Shown here piece by piece: positions 54,622-64,000 of a stretch of DNA of 64,000 nucleotides. Position 1 is the stretch's first letter. Each line of letters opens with the position of its first letter. Source of the stretch: Knufia peltigerae (lineage: Eukaryota > Ascomycota > Eurotiomycetes > Chaetothyriales > Trichomeriaceae); the NCBI GenBank assembly GCA_030247855.1, contig JAPDRN010000035.1, positions 128,051 through 192,050 of the forward strand. The letters are read 5' to 3'. A model generated the notes under the pieces. The model was not told the origin of the DNA, searched no databases, and saw nothing but the letters and a program-made list of their open reading frames with translations. The translations under genes and the position numbers were made by a program.

Positions 54622-55491
54622 ATGTCCACCACGGAGGAAATAAAGTCTGAATCGGGCACGACGACGTTACAAGGGTCCCTCCCTCTCGACACGGGAACAT
54701 ACCAAACTCCTCCACCCTCCGCCTTGCGCAGTGCGTGCCCCATGATCAACGCCCTCGCCAACCACGGCTACCTCCCCCGCGACGGACGACAAGTCACCGC
54801 GGCTGATCTCGAATCCGCCATGTCTCTAGTCGGCCTCAGCCCTTTCCTGGGAGGTCTATTCAGCAATGCCGTGTTTCTCGAGCACCCGACCCCCGATTCA
54901 CCCAAACCGTCACTTTTCTCTCGTCTTCGTGCCATTCTACGCAATCCGTGGGAAATCCTCCCCCATCGTCTCGGCGTCATGCTGCCGGGACAGGCAGAGA
55001 CAACGTCTGCGGAGAACCCACCCATCAGGGCCCCGACACTCACATTGGCCGACCTCTCCCTCCACGGCGCCATCGAGCATGACGTCTCTCTCTCCCGCCG
55101 CGACGAGGCCCAAGGTGACAACCACACTCCTCAGCATGACTTGATCTACGAGATCATGGCTGCGTCCAACGGCGATAAGACGCTCACCATGGATGACCTG
55201 TGCGCTTTGAGGAAACGCCGGATCCGGACGCAACGAACCGACAATCAGGAATTGCAGTACGGCAGCTTCGAACACGAACTGGGATGCGGTGAGATTGCGT
55301 TGATGCTGAAGATTTTCGGCGACGGAGAGAGCGTGAAGCGGGACTACTTGCAAGCCTTCTTCGCCGAGGAGAGATTGCCTCTTGCAGAAGGTTGGGACAT
55401 GACGAGGAGAAGATCGTGGTGGAAGAGGTTGGGTCTTGTCGAGTTGAAATGGACCGTCGAACAGGTCAAGAAGAGGATTGGCAAGGTATAG
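54622..55491 (+). CDS. Heme-thiolate peroxidase (chloroperoxidase/UPO family)
   Basis: Single exon, 289 aa, close to the short UPO class (about 260). The heme-binding Cys39 is in RSACPMINALANHGYLPRDG; the family motif is usually PCP, here ACP. The second signature is EHDVSLSRRDEAQGD at 152-166, with the Glu-His-Asp that binds magnesium at the heme propionate. A further acidic candidate is in GCGEIALMLK. No signal peptide is visible, unlike secreted UPOs, so it may act inside the cell. An extra segment at about 90-135 (KPSLFSRLRAILRNPWEIL) is longer than in short UPOs. The reaction would be H2O2-driven oxygenation or halogenation of an unknown substrate. Confidence 0.86.
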   Translation: MSTTEEIKSESGTTTLQGSLPLDTGTYQTPPPSALRSACPMINALANHGYLPRDGRQVTAADLESAMSLVGLSPFLGGLFSNAVFLEHPTPDSPKPSLFSRLRAILRNPWEILPHRLGVMLPGQAETTSAENPPIRAPTLTLADLSLHGAIEHDVSLSRRDEAQGDNHTPQHDLIYEIMAASNGDKTLTMDDLCALRKRRIRTQRTDNQELQYGSFEHELGCGEIALMLKIFGDGESVKRDYLQAFFAEERLPLAEGWDMTRRRSWWKRLGLVELKWTVEQVKKRIGKV

Positions 55492-56046
55492 ATATGGAAT
55501 GGAGAGATATGCCTTGCCGGGCCATTCGGAAGCACTTTGTCGCGGGTTTCAGATATCGATATCGTGAGTTCTCGGGACTTGAGGCGTACGGAGGACATGT
55601 GGCTTTCTTTCTTTGTTATGGTCGCTACGATGCCGTGGTCGTGTTAAGTATATTCATGAATATAGATACCCAAGTCAGTAGTCAGTAGTCGGCGTGATGA
55701 TGAACATTCTCTCTCAATACGAAGTACTAATGGAGAACTTCCATGTCACGATAGCCAACGTAATCCAACCTAAAAGTGCTACAGTGTCGCTGGTGAAAGA
55801 AAGAGACATCAAATCAGATTGTTGTTCTTGCTAATTTCCGTTTCATTAGGGTATCGTATGCATAGGTAAACGTGAGGTCTCTCTTCCCCCTTACTCAATC
55901 TTTCCCATCTCCTTTTTTCCTCTTCTAGAACCTCTTCTCAAGAGTGTGATACTGTCCGAGGGGAAAGAAAAATACTACCGCTTCTTCCTTGTATGCCAAA
56001 CTTTTTTTTTTAATTTTTTTTTTTAATTTTTAATAAAAGAAGAGGG
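55492..56046. other. Convergent intergenic region with T-rich tract
   Basis: 555 bp. Adjacent to the isomerase stop, 56008-56037 is almost pure T with short AA breaks (on the coding strand, A-rich), likely part of its 3' UTR or poly(A) region. No gene is seen. Confidence 0.55.
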
Positions 56047-56943
56047 TCACCGCTTCTCATCGACCGCCTCCAACATCCTCCTGATTTGTGTCTCGTTGGC
56101 CACCTCGGCCAACCTGCCCTCCTTGAGCCTGTCCCACCAGTCGAACAGCATGCCCTCGCAGATCAACCTGAACCAGGGGGTGTACTTGAGGGCCTTGTCC
56201 TTGCCGGTCTTGGTCTCGACGTCCCTGAACATCTGCCTCAGCTCGCCGGGGCCGACCCACCTCGTGTCCCTGACCTCGTTGACGTTGACGTCCAAGGTGA
56301 CGTCGGCCTCGATGAAGAGGATGTAGTCGATCTCGTGCTCCCCCCACTTGCCGTCCGAGGGGGCGAGGTAGTGGATGCGCGTGAGGAAGTGGAAGCCCTC
56401 CACGGGGACCTGCGACGCCGGGATCCCCAGTTCGTGGTTGAGCTTGCGGACGGCGGCCCGCTTGGCCCCTTGGACGTTGCTGACCAGGTCCCCCTCGCCC
56501 GTCTCCGAGGGGTGCGCCAGGGGGTGGGAGCAGCAGGTGTTGGTCCACATGTCCGGGAAGGTGATCTTTTCCGACGCCCGCTGCTGCAGCAGCAGCTTCT
56601 TCGTCCGAGGGTCGAACACGAACGCCGAAAAGGCCCGGTGCAGCAGGCCCCGGTCGATGTTGGTCATGAGGTGGCAGGCCTTCTTGGAGGCCGACCCCAG
56701 GACCCCGTCGTCGTCGTCCAGCACGATGCACACCTCGTCCATGAGCCGGATCTGCTCCTCGTCGTAGCCCGCGAGCAGGTCGTCGTTGGGCGTCGACGTG
56801 GACGGGGAAGTGAGAGAAGGGTCGGGCGTCGCGTTGGGGGCCATGTCGGCACCGATCAGTCGGGTGTGGACGTCGGGGAAGAGGGTGGTGACATTCTCGC
56901 GGGTGATGTTGGTGGTGGCGGCGGTGGCGGTCGTCGTAGCCAT
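56047..56943 (-). CDS. idi1: Isopentenyl-diphosphate delta-isomerase
   Basis: Single exon, 298 aa. It interconverts IPP and DMAPP, feeding sterol, quinone, carotenoid and prenylation pathways. The Nudix-like IDI fold shows HRAFSAFVFD, LLLQQRASEKITFPDMWTN, the catalytic Cys138 in TNTCCSHPL, AVRKLNHELGI and the catalytic Glu204 in GEHEIDYILF. The first ~60 residues are Thr/Pro-rich and variable. Third positions are almost all G or C in the body, much more than in neighbouring genes, which suggests strong expression-linked codon choice. That bias opens long antisense and frame-shifted frames, which I reject as genes. Confidence 0.95.
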   Translation of the reverse strand: MATTTATAATTNITRENVTTLFPDVHTRLIGADMAPNATPDPSLTSPSTSTPNDDLLAGYDEEQIRLMDEVCIVLDDDDGVLGSASKKACHLMTNIDRGLLHRAFSAFVFDPRTKKLLLQQRASEKITFPDMWTNTCCSHPLAHPSETGEGDLVSNVQGAKRAAVRKLNHELGIPASQVPVEGFHFLTRIHYLAPSDGKWGEHEIDYILFIEADVTLDVNVNEVRDTRWVGPGELRQMFRDVETKTGKDKALKYTPWFRLICEGMLFDWWDRLKEGRLAEVANETQIRRMLEAVDEKR

Positions 56944-57613
56944 TTTTGTGGCCGCTGCAACAAGTCTATGAACGAAGGTTGTGTGTCGGTCGAGGACGCC
57001 TAGCAGCTGAACAAGTAGAGGGCAAAAGGGAAAAGAGTGGGCGGTGAAGTAGAGATAGGTTTATCAGACAATCCAAAGTACGGAGTAGTTCAGTTTATCA
57101 ACTGCGACAAACTCCTGTTCCGACACGGAAATATTTTGTCCCCCACAAGAACCCCCCCAGTCACGTGCCAGGGGTACAACACTCTTGTCGGCTACACTGC
57201 ATCCCGTGTGGGTCGACCAGACTGCGGCTTACGATGCTGGTCTATCGAGTAAGATGATTTCTTTTATCTTTACTCCATTATGCCTACTATGTACTCCGTA
57301 CATACACCTCAACTACTAATATAGACTAAGACAAGTGATAATGGAGGCTCAGAACTGCCCCGTAACCCCAGCCATCACCACCACCTCCTATTGTAGCTCC
57401 TAGAACCCTGACCACCCAATCGAATATTCAGAGCGTGATGAATGTAGATGTCCTAAATCTCAGTGCATGCAAGCCTTAGGAATATCAATTCTTCATGAGT
57501 ACATGTTGTATCAAAAATCACAAACTCCATACTCCTCGCTAAGCTCTGATTTTCGTAACAATTGTCCTGGATTGCTCCAGCCAACTCTATCCCAGCCTGC
57601 AAAGGTAATCCAC
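56944..57613. other. Intergenic, idi1 promoter
   Basis: 670 bp between the idi1 start and kcs1 stop, both on the minus strand. It holds two TACGGAGTA copies in opposite orientation, at 57079-57087 and 57292-57300. No gene is seen. Confidence 0.55.
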
Positions 57614-60600
57614 CTATACACTGACCTCGCCCTCTTCGTCGGCCACCTCGGCGCTCGAAGTAGAGAGTTCTTTCGTAAACTCATTCGTGTCAGTTGTCAA
57701 TTCCTCCCTGCCACTAGTCTCTTTGACATCATGGTTCTTGATGTCACTGAGAATTCGTTCAAAGTAAGCTTTCAGAGTCCTCAGCCCTCGCAGGTAGCCG
57801 CGATCAATGTCATGTGGATGAGCTGGTGGCGCCTGAGCATTGGGCGGTAATTCATCCTCACCAGTAACGCAATTGGCAAAATCCACAATCTTGATATCGA
57901 TCGGTGGAGGCCATTTCTTGCCTTCTCGTTTCTTCAGCTGTACAATGTCGATGCCATTTCTGGTCGCTTCTTCAGCTTCGCGGGACTTATGAGGCTCGGC
58001 ATCGTACAGCATGAGAAGCGAGCTTGCATAGAACCGGTATCCAGGAAGCCTTCTGACCATGCTTTCGAGCTTGGAAAGTTTGTGCAGAATGGTTGGGATA
58101 TGTCGTGCCACACTGCCATAGCTAATTCCATCGTACAGGAATCGTGTGAGTGCTTCTCGAAACTCGCGCCCAGCCTTGAGATCACGGCCATAGTATTTGT
58201 CTTCGTAAGTTGCCTTTTGTGTCTTTGCATCAAACGTCTGCATTCCACAGATTCTGACACCGAGCTGTTGCGAGGTTGTCATCTTGCACTTGCGGCGCTG
58301 AGACTCCATCTTTTTCTTGGTGGCTTCAACGCCGAATTGTCTAGTTCCCATCTTGAGATCCAGCACACAGGGACGACCCATACCACTGGTTAAATCTTCC
58401 AAAAGGATGAAATACGCCACCCGGTCACCTGAATTTGACGACTGTGCTTCTTTGGGATTGGACGGAACTATGTTGGTTTCGACCTGTTCTGGGATGTTGT
58501 TGAGGCCACCGGCCTGATCGCTTGTCTCATCAGAATAGTCGAAGCCATTCTGATGGCCGGCATTCCGAGAATTCTTACGTTCCTTGAATGTACCGGCTTT
58601 CAGTTCTTGATCCATACTAAACACATCGTTTCCGGTATCTGGGCCGATATCTGTCGAGTAAGCTTCGTCCTCGAAATACTCCAAATTGGTGATATTGTCG
58701 TTGACCGACTTCCGCCTTCTTCGCAAACCCATACCAGAGTGCCGTCTTTTTACATGAGGAGCCCTGATGTCTCCACTAGAAGCAGCAGAGAGATCGCTGC
58801 CGGTAGTTTTGACCTTTTCAAGCTTGTACTCGTCATATGCGGATGCCGAAGACGAATACATACCCTCTGTACTTTGGCTAGTCACACTGGATCTGGTGTG
58901 AGATGGTGTTAGTAATGGGGGAGTCTTTATGGTCACCTCCGGAAGAGGTCGTCGTGGATGCCCTTCAGAACTTTGTCCGTTCTGTTGAGGCAATGAACTG
59001 ACTGAAAGATTGCTTCTGCGACGACTACCGTGGTCACCTTTAAGCCTCGGCATAGTACTGTGGGCGGCTGGATGACGACGAAGGTACTGAATGGGAGGTG
59101 GCCCAAAAACTTCCCGAAGTATCTTGTCCTTGAGTCCTTCATTGACGGATGTGTTGCCCCAACTGGGGGAGTGTTCTGGCATGGATGGCCTGCTTGGGGA
59201 TCTAATGAGGGATCCATTCTTATGCAATGGCGAATCTGAAATGTCAAAGTCTTTGCTCGGGCGTCGCCCATGGTTAGGGTCGGCGCTCCTAGGTCGTTCC
59301 GGCAACAAAAAGTAGTCTGAAGGGATAATATGCTTATTCTGTTCGAGGATCACCTGGGGAATGCTACCAATTTGTTGCGAGTGGCTGACAATACGTGGCT
59401 GGGTAATTTCTTTGATCGCCTCTGTAGCTATTTGCCCCGTATGTCCTCGGTTTTCTGCAGTAGTGCTCAACTCAGGGCCATTAGCTCCCGATTTGTCATC
59501 GGTTGAGGATTCCGTGGTTGTGCTTTGTTTAGGGCCTTTGGAGAATGTGACATTCAGCACACCGATATACCTAGGAAGAAATTTGAGCATATCGGGGTGC
59601 CTGTGTTCAATTCTTTCGTAAAACTCGTTCTCTCGGTTGTTCAATTGCTTGCAGACAGCACGACGAGAGAACCGAAAGATGGTCGAGTGGCCGCCAACTT
59701 GATGCTTATAGGGCTCAAGTACGACTTTGGCTCTCGTATGAGGTACGCGAGCATCGCTTGCCTTTCTTGACAAAGTGCTTTGTTGCGTAGGCGTGGTGGA
59801 GATGTCCTCTGTCTGACTGGCAGTCGCATATTCGTCTCCAGATTCGAGTTCGGATTCCGAAGCACTGGTAATGGCACTGGTGGGAGTTTCTTCGACTGGT
59901 GAGAGCGTCGGAGAAGGAAGATCTAATTTACCCTCCTCTATAGGCCGATAGTTTCCATGAAAGATCTTGGTGTCATTTTTTGAGACTACCGAGATGTCGA
60001 TATGTTCGGTTCCTCGAGGAACCTCAACTATCTTGTCAGTAGTCATACTTGTGTCTAAACGTGGAGACCTCGCTGCAGCTTTGTTACGGGCGGCGACTTC
60101 GTCCGGAGAGGTGAAGCGCTCGATCTCCTCCGGTGATGGGCCTGGGTGAGGATAATAGACAGCTGCAGAAATATGCTCTTCTTCATCCTCACCAGAACTT
60201 GGAGGCTTAACAGCGAGGTCTTTAAGCGATACGTCTGTTTGTGCCAGCTTGGGCGTCTCGTTTGTTTTCTTTCGTCTGTAGGCTCCCCGAATCTCCTCGA
60301 GCAAATTCGAGGGTACATGAGGCTGTTGGGCCAAGTCCTGCTGTCGAAAGTATGGATCATGGTCATGGTGGGTTGATGCGGCCGCGTTTGAAGCGGGGGG
60401 TCCCAGTCGAGAACCTTTCTCAAGAAGTCCTAGATTGGCAGCATCGAAGTACCCTTTCGAGTCCCGCCGTACATACCTCGCGTTGGCAAAGTCTTGAGCG
60501 GCGGCAGGGGTTGTAGGCCGAGAGGTAGACTTTGAATGCTCTCTACTCTCCGTCACCTGACGCCCTAAGTCGCCGAGGGTGGGCGAGGGACGCTCAGAAT

Positions 60601-61465
60601 CAGAGCGAGGATCAAAGATGCCCATCATATGGCTTGCCTTTCTGCTACGAGCGGTCCCACTAGTCTCTGGATTCTTGACAGTAGCCTCAATGCTTTTGTC
60701 CACATGTTGTCGGCCACGACTGACGCTGCGCTCAGTGCGCGATGTGTCTTTCATGGCTGACCTCATAGAACCTCCCCTCTCAACAGAATTGTGGATTGAT
60801 GTTTCCTGAGATCCAGACTGCTCATGAGAATTGCTCCTGAGCTCCTCACTTCTAGAAGTGCGCCCCTCCATAGGCTCAACACTGACATGAAATTTCTTGG
60901 TCCATGGATTTCCATCTGACGGAAGTCTTCGCAGCCCCTGGAAGGTTCCTGAGGATGGCCGAGTGGTCGGAGGGTGGAGATCTTTTTCGGTGGGGGAATT
61001 GGTCCTTTGAAGCCATTCGATATTCCGGGGAGATTGAGGACGGGCGGTCTTGGAGGTTTCTGGAGGAGAGACGGCGCGGGCAACCATTGTCGACATGTTG
61101 AAAGGCACCTTCCGTGGTGTAGAAGGCAAGGAGGATCTTGTCAATTCTTCAGCTGGAGAGGAAGGCACGCTCTGGTGTGATATATAATGGTCGGCGAATA
61201 TGCTGTCTCTTTCTGATAACGGCGGCGTCTGTTCGTCAAAGGTGACTGCCCTAGAGATCTTGTATGGCGGGCTTCTGCCATTATTGTAGGTGGACTTCCC
61301 TTTTGTCCCCCGTGAGATGGGTATAGGTTTCGAGCTCGACGAGGGACTGGCAGAGGTTGAAGGGAGACCGGAGTCGTGGCGGAGGGCACGTCCATTTACC
61401 GTCGAGGCTTGCGCGGACGGTCTTCCGGCGGGAGCGCTATTTGACATGGGGAGGACATTTGGCAA
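57614..61465 (-). CDS. kcs1: Inositol hexakisphosphate kinase Kcs1
   Basis: Single exon, 1283 aa. It phosphorylates InsP6 to the pyrophosphate 5-InsP7, a signal for phosphate sensing, vacuole and telomere control. The kinase region is in two parts. The first, near residues 575-650, has VVLEPYKHQVGGHSTIFRFS and HPDMLKFLPRYIGVLNV. The second, from about 1010, has YFILLEDLTSGMGRPC, the inositol-binding PxxxDxKxG motif PCVLDLKMG and IKIVDFANCVTG with the metal-binding Asp. A Ser/Pro-rich, probably disordered insert of about 360 residues separates them, and the first 570 residues are also disordered, as usual in fungal Kcs1. An ATG six codons downstream (61447) is an alternative start. Confidence 0.93.
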   Translation of the reverse strand: MPNVLPMSNSAPAGRPSAQASTVNGRALRHDSGLPSTSASPSSSSKPIPISRGTKGKSTYNNGRSPPYKISRAVTFDEQTPPLSERDSIFADHYISHQSVPSSPAEELTRSSLPSTPRKVPFNMSTMVARAVSPPETSKTARPQSPRNIEWLQRTNSPTEKDLHPPTTRPSSGTFQGLRRLPSDGNPWTKKFHVSVEPMEGRTSRSEELRSNSHEQSGSQETSIHNSVERGGSMRSAMKDTSRTERSVSRGRQHVDKSIEATVKNPETSGTARSRKASHMMGIFDPRSDSERPSPTLGDLGRQVTESREHSKSTSRPTTPAAAQDFANARYVRRDSKGYFDAANLGLLEKGSRLGPPASNAAASTHHDHDPYFRQQDLAQQPHVPSNLLEEIRGAYRRKKTNETPKLAQTDVSLKDLAVKPPSSGEDEEEHISAAVYYPHPGPSPEEIERFTSPDEVAARNKAAARSPRLDTSMTTDKIVEVPRGTEHIDISVVSKNDTKIFHGNYRPIEEGKLDLPSPTLSPVEETPTSAITSASESELESGDEYATASQTEDISTTPTQQSTLSRKASDARVPHTRAKVVLEPYKHQVGGHSTIFRFSRRAVCKQLNNRENEFYERIEHRHPDMLKFLPRYIGVLNVTFSKGPKQSTTTESSTDDKSGANGPELSTTAENRGHTGQIATEAIKEITQPRIVSHSQQIGSIPQVILEQNKHIIPSDYFLLPERPRSADPNHGRRPSKDFDISDSPLHKNGSLIRSPSRPSMPEHSPSWGNTSVNEGLKDKILREVFGPPPIQYLRRHPAAHSTMPRLKGDHGSRRRSNLSVSSLPQQNGQSSEGHPRRPLPEVTIKTPPLLTPSHTRSSVTSQSTEGMYSSSASAYDEYKLEKVKTTGSDLSAASSGDIRAPHVKRRHSGMGLRRRRKSVNDNITNLEYFEDEAYSTDIGPDTGNDVFSMDQELKAGTFKERKNSRNAGHQNGFDYSDETSDQAGGLNNIPEQVETNIVPSNPKEAQSSNSGDRVAYFILLEDLTSGMGRPCVLDLKMGTRQFGVEATKKKMESQRRKCKMTTSQQLGVRICGMQTFDAKTQKATYEDKYYGRDLKAGREFREALTRFLYDGISYGSVARHIPTILHKLSKLESMVRRLPGYRFYASSLLMLYDAEPHKSREAEEATRNGIDIVQLKKREGKKWPPPIDIKIVDFANCVTGEDELPPNAQAPPAHPHDIDRGYLRGLRTLKAYFERILSDIKNHDVKETSGREELTTDTNEFTKELSTSSAEVADEEGEVSV

Positions 61466-62652
61466 GCCGTCGAGAGGTAAGGGTATTGCAGGCGTGTGGC
61501 GACGATTCGCTTAGAGTGGTCGACGGGGGGTGGAAGGGGGCATGCGGCAGGGCAGGAGAGAAGGCAAGACAGCGTTGCAAGATGCAACGTGTCGCAGACA
61601 AGGGTCGAAGGAAATCCAAGGCCCGGAGAGGCGGTCTAGAGATGGTTGAGGAGGTGGTCGAGAGCAGGATTGAGGCACGTGGAAGAGCGAGAGGCTCAGT
61701 GTCGAGGTGGAGGATGATTTGGTGACGGCGTGTTTTGAATGGCCGATCAACGGTGATGAGCACAGACGTCAGTGGCCGTAGAGAAATCCGGTTGTGTTGG
61801 TGCTCGGCTCAATAACAAACATGCATTTGGGAGCCTTCGTAAGTCCAGGATTTGTTGAATGTTGACTGGGCCAAAAAGCAAGCGAGCGATAGATGGAGGG
61901 ATTGAGAATGATTGAACGAAGCGTAGCGCATTGAGAAGCGAACACAGTTATCGAAGTGGGAGGCGGAAAGAATTCGATTCGATTTAATTCACCAATTCCA
62001 CGCCCTCCACCTTTCGCAACAATGACATAAGGGACGCACAAAGCCGACACTCACACACTCTCTCCTCTTGTACCTGTCAACGACGTCTCTATTTGCATTT
62101 GCGACAAACATCGCCAGCAACTGTCATTGCCTTCTCTGGGACCTCTCCATACGACAAGTCCGTGTCCTTACACCGTGATTCCACACACGTATGAAATGGA
62201 CTGACCTCGCCGCTAACATCCGCGGACAGGGTTTGTATTCTCCCTCGTCTATTTTGGACCAATCTCTACACGTCATCCTCGCACGTTCTTCACATTGCAT
62301 ATGTCTTCAAAACTACCGGGTTACGGATGTCTCTGCCCGCATACACCGCTGTCCATGATCGTCGAGCCACGTCGCCGGCCCGTGAGGGTGAAGCCGCATC
62401 CTTCCTGCACTTCGGGTGCGGACTTGGGTCCAAAGGAACAGAAATGCCCCGTAACAACAATGGTTAGGCACAATCAACAGGGGTAGCGATGAGCTGAAAC
62501 ACAGAGGGCATCAAGATTGTACAGAAAGATGACAACCATCATTCTACGGATACCTCAAGTCTTGCTGCCATTATCGGCACCGGAAACTTTGATCGACGGA
62601 CACCGCAACTTGGTCTTTTGCATCCACATTGGATCCCCTCAATGCCCAACAG
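61466..62652. other. Intergenic, kcs1 upstream region
   Basis: 1.19 kb between the kcs1 start and the dehydrogenase stop. Frames at 61511-61763 and 62295-62855 are short, overlap on both strands and match no family. No strong promoter motif is recognised. Confidence 0.5.
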
Positions 62653-63705
62653 TTACACGGAGAATTCCTGGCCTACCAGGCTCTCGCTTAAAGCCCACAG
62701 TCTTTCCGCATTTTCGGCTGTTCGTGCCCATGCTTCTGCTGGGTAAAATTGACAGTCATTCAGGTACAGATTGTCGCCTTCAGGAGTTGGCGCTGGCAGA
62801 TGGGGATCCAATGCTGCTACCAGTGTTGTGGACGAACCCTGCTCGAGGGTTTTGAATTCGACGCCAGCCGCTTTCTGAGCCTCAACAAGTGCTTGGACGA
62901 ACGCATCCTCAGTGTGTCTCCATAGCTCGGTATTAATTCCTCCCGGGTGCAAAGCATATGACTTGATGCCATATCGCTTGAATAATCGATTGGAAAGTTC
63001 CAACGAGAACAGAACATTGGCTGTCTTGGACTGTCCATATGCGACCACTGGGTTGTAGATGCCATCTGTTCCGAGGCCGTAAGCTCCCATGACTGCCAAA
63101 TTTGCACGTTCATTTTCCGGGAGCTTTTTCTGCTCTTTGGTGAAATTAGCGTCTGAGAATCTAACAGGTGAGAACCTGTGGCCGTCTGATGATAAGTTGA
63201 TGACTCTCACAGCGCCGGCTGGAGAGTGGCTCGCCGCTGCAATAAGTTTCGGGAGGATCAGGTTGACAAACAGGAAGTGGCCTACGTGATTGGTGGCAAA
63301 TTGCATCTCGATATTGTCAGGGCTTTGTTGGTGATCTTGAATCCACATCACACCGGCATTGCAGATGACGATATCGACTTCCGGAATGTCTTTGGAACTG
63401 TTGATCTGAAGTGCTGCATTTTTCACCGATGTCAGGCTGGAGAGATCCAATTCGAGGTATCTACAGTCGACTGCAGGATAAGCAGACGATATGTGGTCTA
63501 TGACTGCTTGTACCTTGCTCTGCGTTCTTCCGGCGAGAATCAAGCGCGCAGGTTCGTGAGCGGCGAGCGCCTCTGCCGTGCTCTGACCGAGGCCATTAGG
63601 CGAGACGCCCGTTATCAGAATGGTCTTGTTGGCAATTTGCTTCGGGAACTTTGCAGCGACTTCTGATGCGTTGGTGAACTTGTTGAACTCTTGATATGTT
63701 GCCAT
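62653..63705 (-). CDS. Short-chain dehydrogenase/reductase
   Basis: Single exon, 350 aa, classical-to-extended SDR resembling retinol dehydrogenase/WW-oxidoreductase types. The cofactor loop is TILITGVSPNGLGQSTAEAL, with LILAGRTQSKVQAV suggesting NADP(H) preference (Arg after the second strand). VICNAGVMW is the NAG motif. The catalytic Ser is in VINLSSDGHRFSP and the Tyr/Lys pair in VAYGQSKTANVLFSLELSNR, followed by SYALHPGGINTELWRH. The substrate is unknown; such enzymes often act in lipid or secondary metabolism. No membrane anchor or targeting signal is clear. Confidence 0.9.
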   Translation of the reverse strand: MATYQEFNKFTNASEVAAKFPKQIANKTILITGVSPNGLGQSTAEALAAHEPARLILAGRTQSKVQAVIDHISSAYPAVDCRYLELDLSSLTSVKNAALQINSSKDIPEVDIVICNAGVMWIQDHQQSPDNIEMQFATNHVGHFLFVNLILPKLIAAASHSPAGAVRVINLSSDGHRFSPVRFSDANFTKEQKKLPENERANLAVMGAYGLGTDGIYNPVVAYGQSKTANVLFSLELSNRLFKRYGIKSYALHPGGINTELWRHTEDAFVQALVEAQKAAGVEFKTLEQGSSTTLVAALDPHLPAPTPEGDNLYLNDCQFYPAEAWARTAENAERLWALSESLVGQEFSV

Positions 63706-64000
63706 GGCTTATTTCTTTTCTTACTCCCAAACGTCGTCTTGGAGGAGTAGTTTCTGTGAGTGGTACGGCATCGTGTTCTCAGAGAGTGCTTCCTAGGCTC
63801 TTATACTTTTTTTACGGGATGTTTCTGACGCATAATACGGGCTTCGATCAGCTAGCAATCATAGTGCTTGAGGATTGATGTTGCAACAATCGGCTCTAAC
63901 ACGGATCTATGGGATTATTGTATGAGAATGCATGCATGGTGCAGCCTTAATGGACCTTCAGTTTTGAATCGGGCCAATGATGTCTGGAGAGGCTGAGCAC
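63706..64000. other. Right edge, dehydrogenase promoter
   Basis: 295 bp upstream of the minus-strand dehydrogenase. No further gene is seen before the window ends. Confidence 0.5.

Noticed and set aside
56086..57003. 305-codon plus-strand frame antisense to idi1
   Set aside because: It is explained by the GC3 bias of idi1. Its translation is rich in Val, Leu, Gly, Asp and Arg and matches no family, while idi1 has complete catalytic motifs.

Overview
This window is nuclear DNA of a filamentous ascomycete. The main signs are short introns of about 47-83 nt with GTRNGY-like donors, two Zn2Cys6 regulators, fungal-type MFS transporters, and orthologues of Chm7, Rad18, Trs85, Dnf3, Kcs1 and an RfeB/Phx1-type homeobox factor. 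The gene repertoire and the intergenic style, with many copies of the nonamer TACGGAGTA, suggest Eurotiomycetes, possibly a black yeast (Chaetothyriales). That placement is inference. I support 25 protein-coding genes. Intron boundaries were worked out by eye from phase and splice consensus. No confident tRNA, rRNA, CRISPR or intact transposon is visible.

Layout. (1) 0.7-10.8 kb is an accessory block: a Dal5-type anion:cation symporter, a malonyl-CoA-synthetase-like acyl-CoA ligase, an enoyl-CoA isomerase/hydratase ending in a peroxisomal signal, a Zn2Cys6 regulator, and a DHA1-type MFS exporter divergent from it. Copies of TCTATATCCGC lie in the divergent promoter and recur downstream of the isomerase gene. 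(2) 11.3-22.9 kb is mostly housekeeping: a DUF829 hydrolase, Chm7, Rad18, Trs85, a SnoaL-like protein, a threonine-aldolase-type enzyme and a Lyc1-like acetyltransferase. (3) 23.2-35.4 kb is a second accessory block: aldehyde dehydrogenase, M20 amidohydrolase, Hol1-like MFS transporter, Zn2Cys6 regulator, phytanoyl-CoA-type dioxygenase and a secreted carboxylesterase. This looks like an uptake, hydrolysis and oxidation cassette without a biosynthetic backbone enzyme. (4) 36.5-47.8 kb holds a Dnf3-type flippase, a 4.4 kb gene-free stretch, and a homeobox regulator that probably uses that stretch as its control region. (5) 50-64 kb holds an acyltransferase-like protein with an altered HxxxD motif, a kelch protein, a UPO/chloroperoxidase-family heme enzyme, isopentenyl-diphosphate isomerase, the inositol hexakisphosphate kinase Kcs1 and a short-chain dehydrogenase.

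How the genes may work together. In block 1 the transporter would import an organic acid, the ligase would make its CoA thioester, and the isomerase/hydratase would process it in peroxisomes, possibly under the local regulator. In block 3 the secreted esterase, importer, amidohydrolase, dehydrogenase and dioxygenase could act in sequence on an ester- or amide-containing compound. Both pathways are hypotheses from gene content; no substrate can be read from the sequence.
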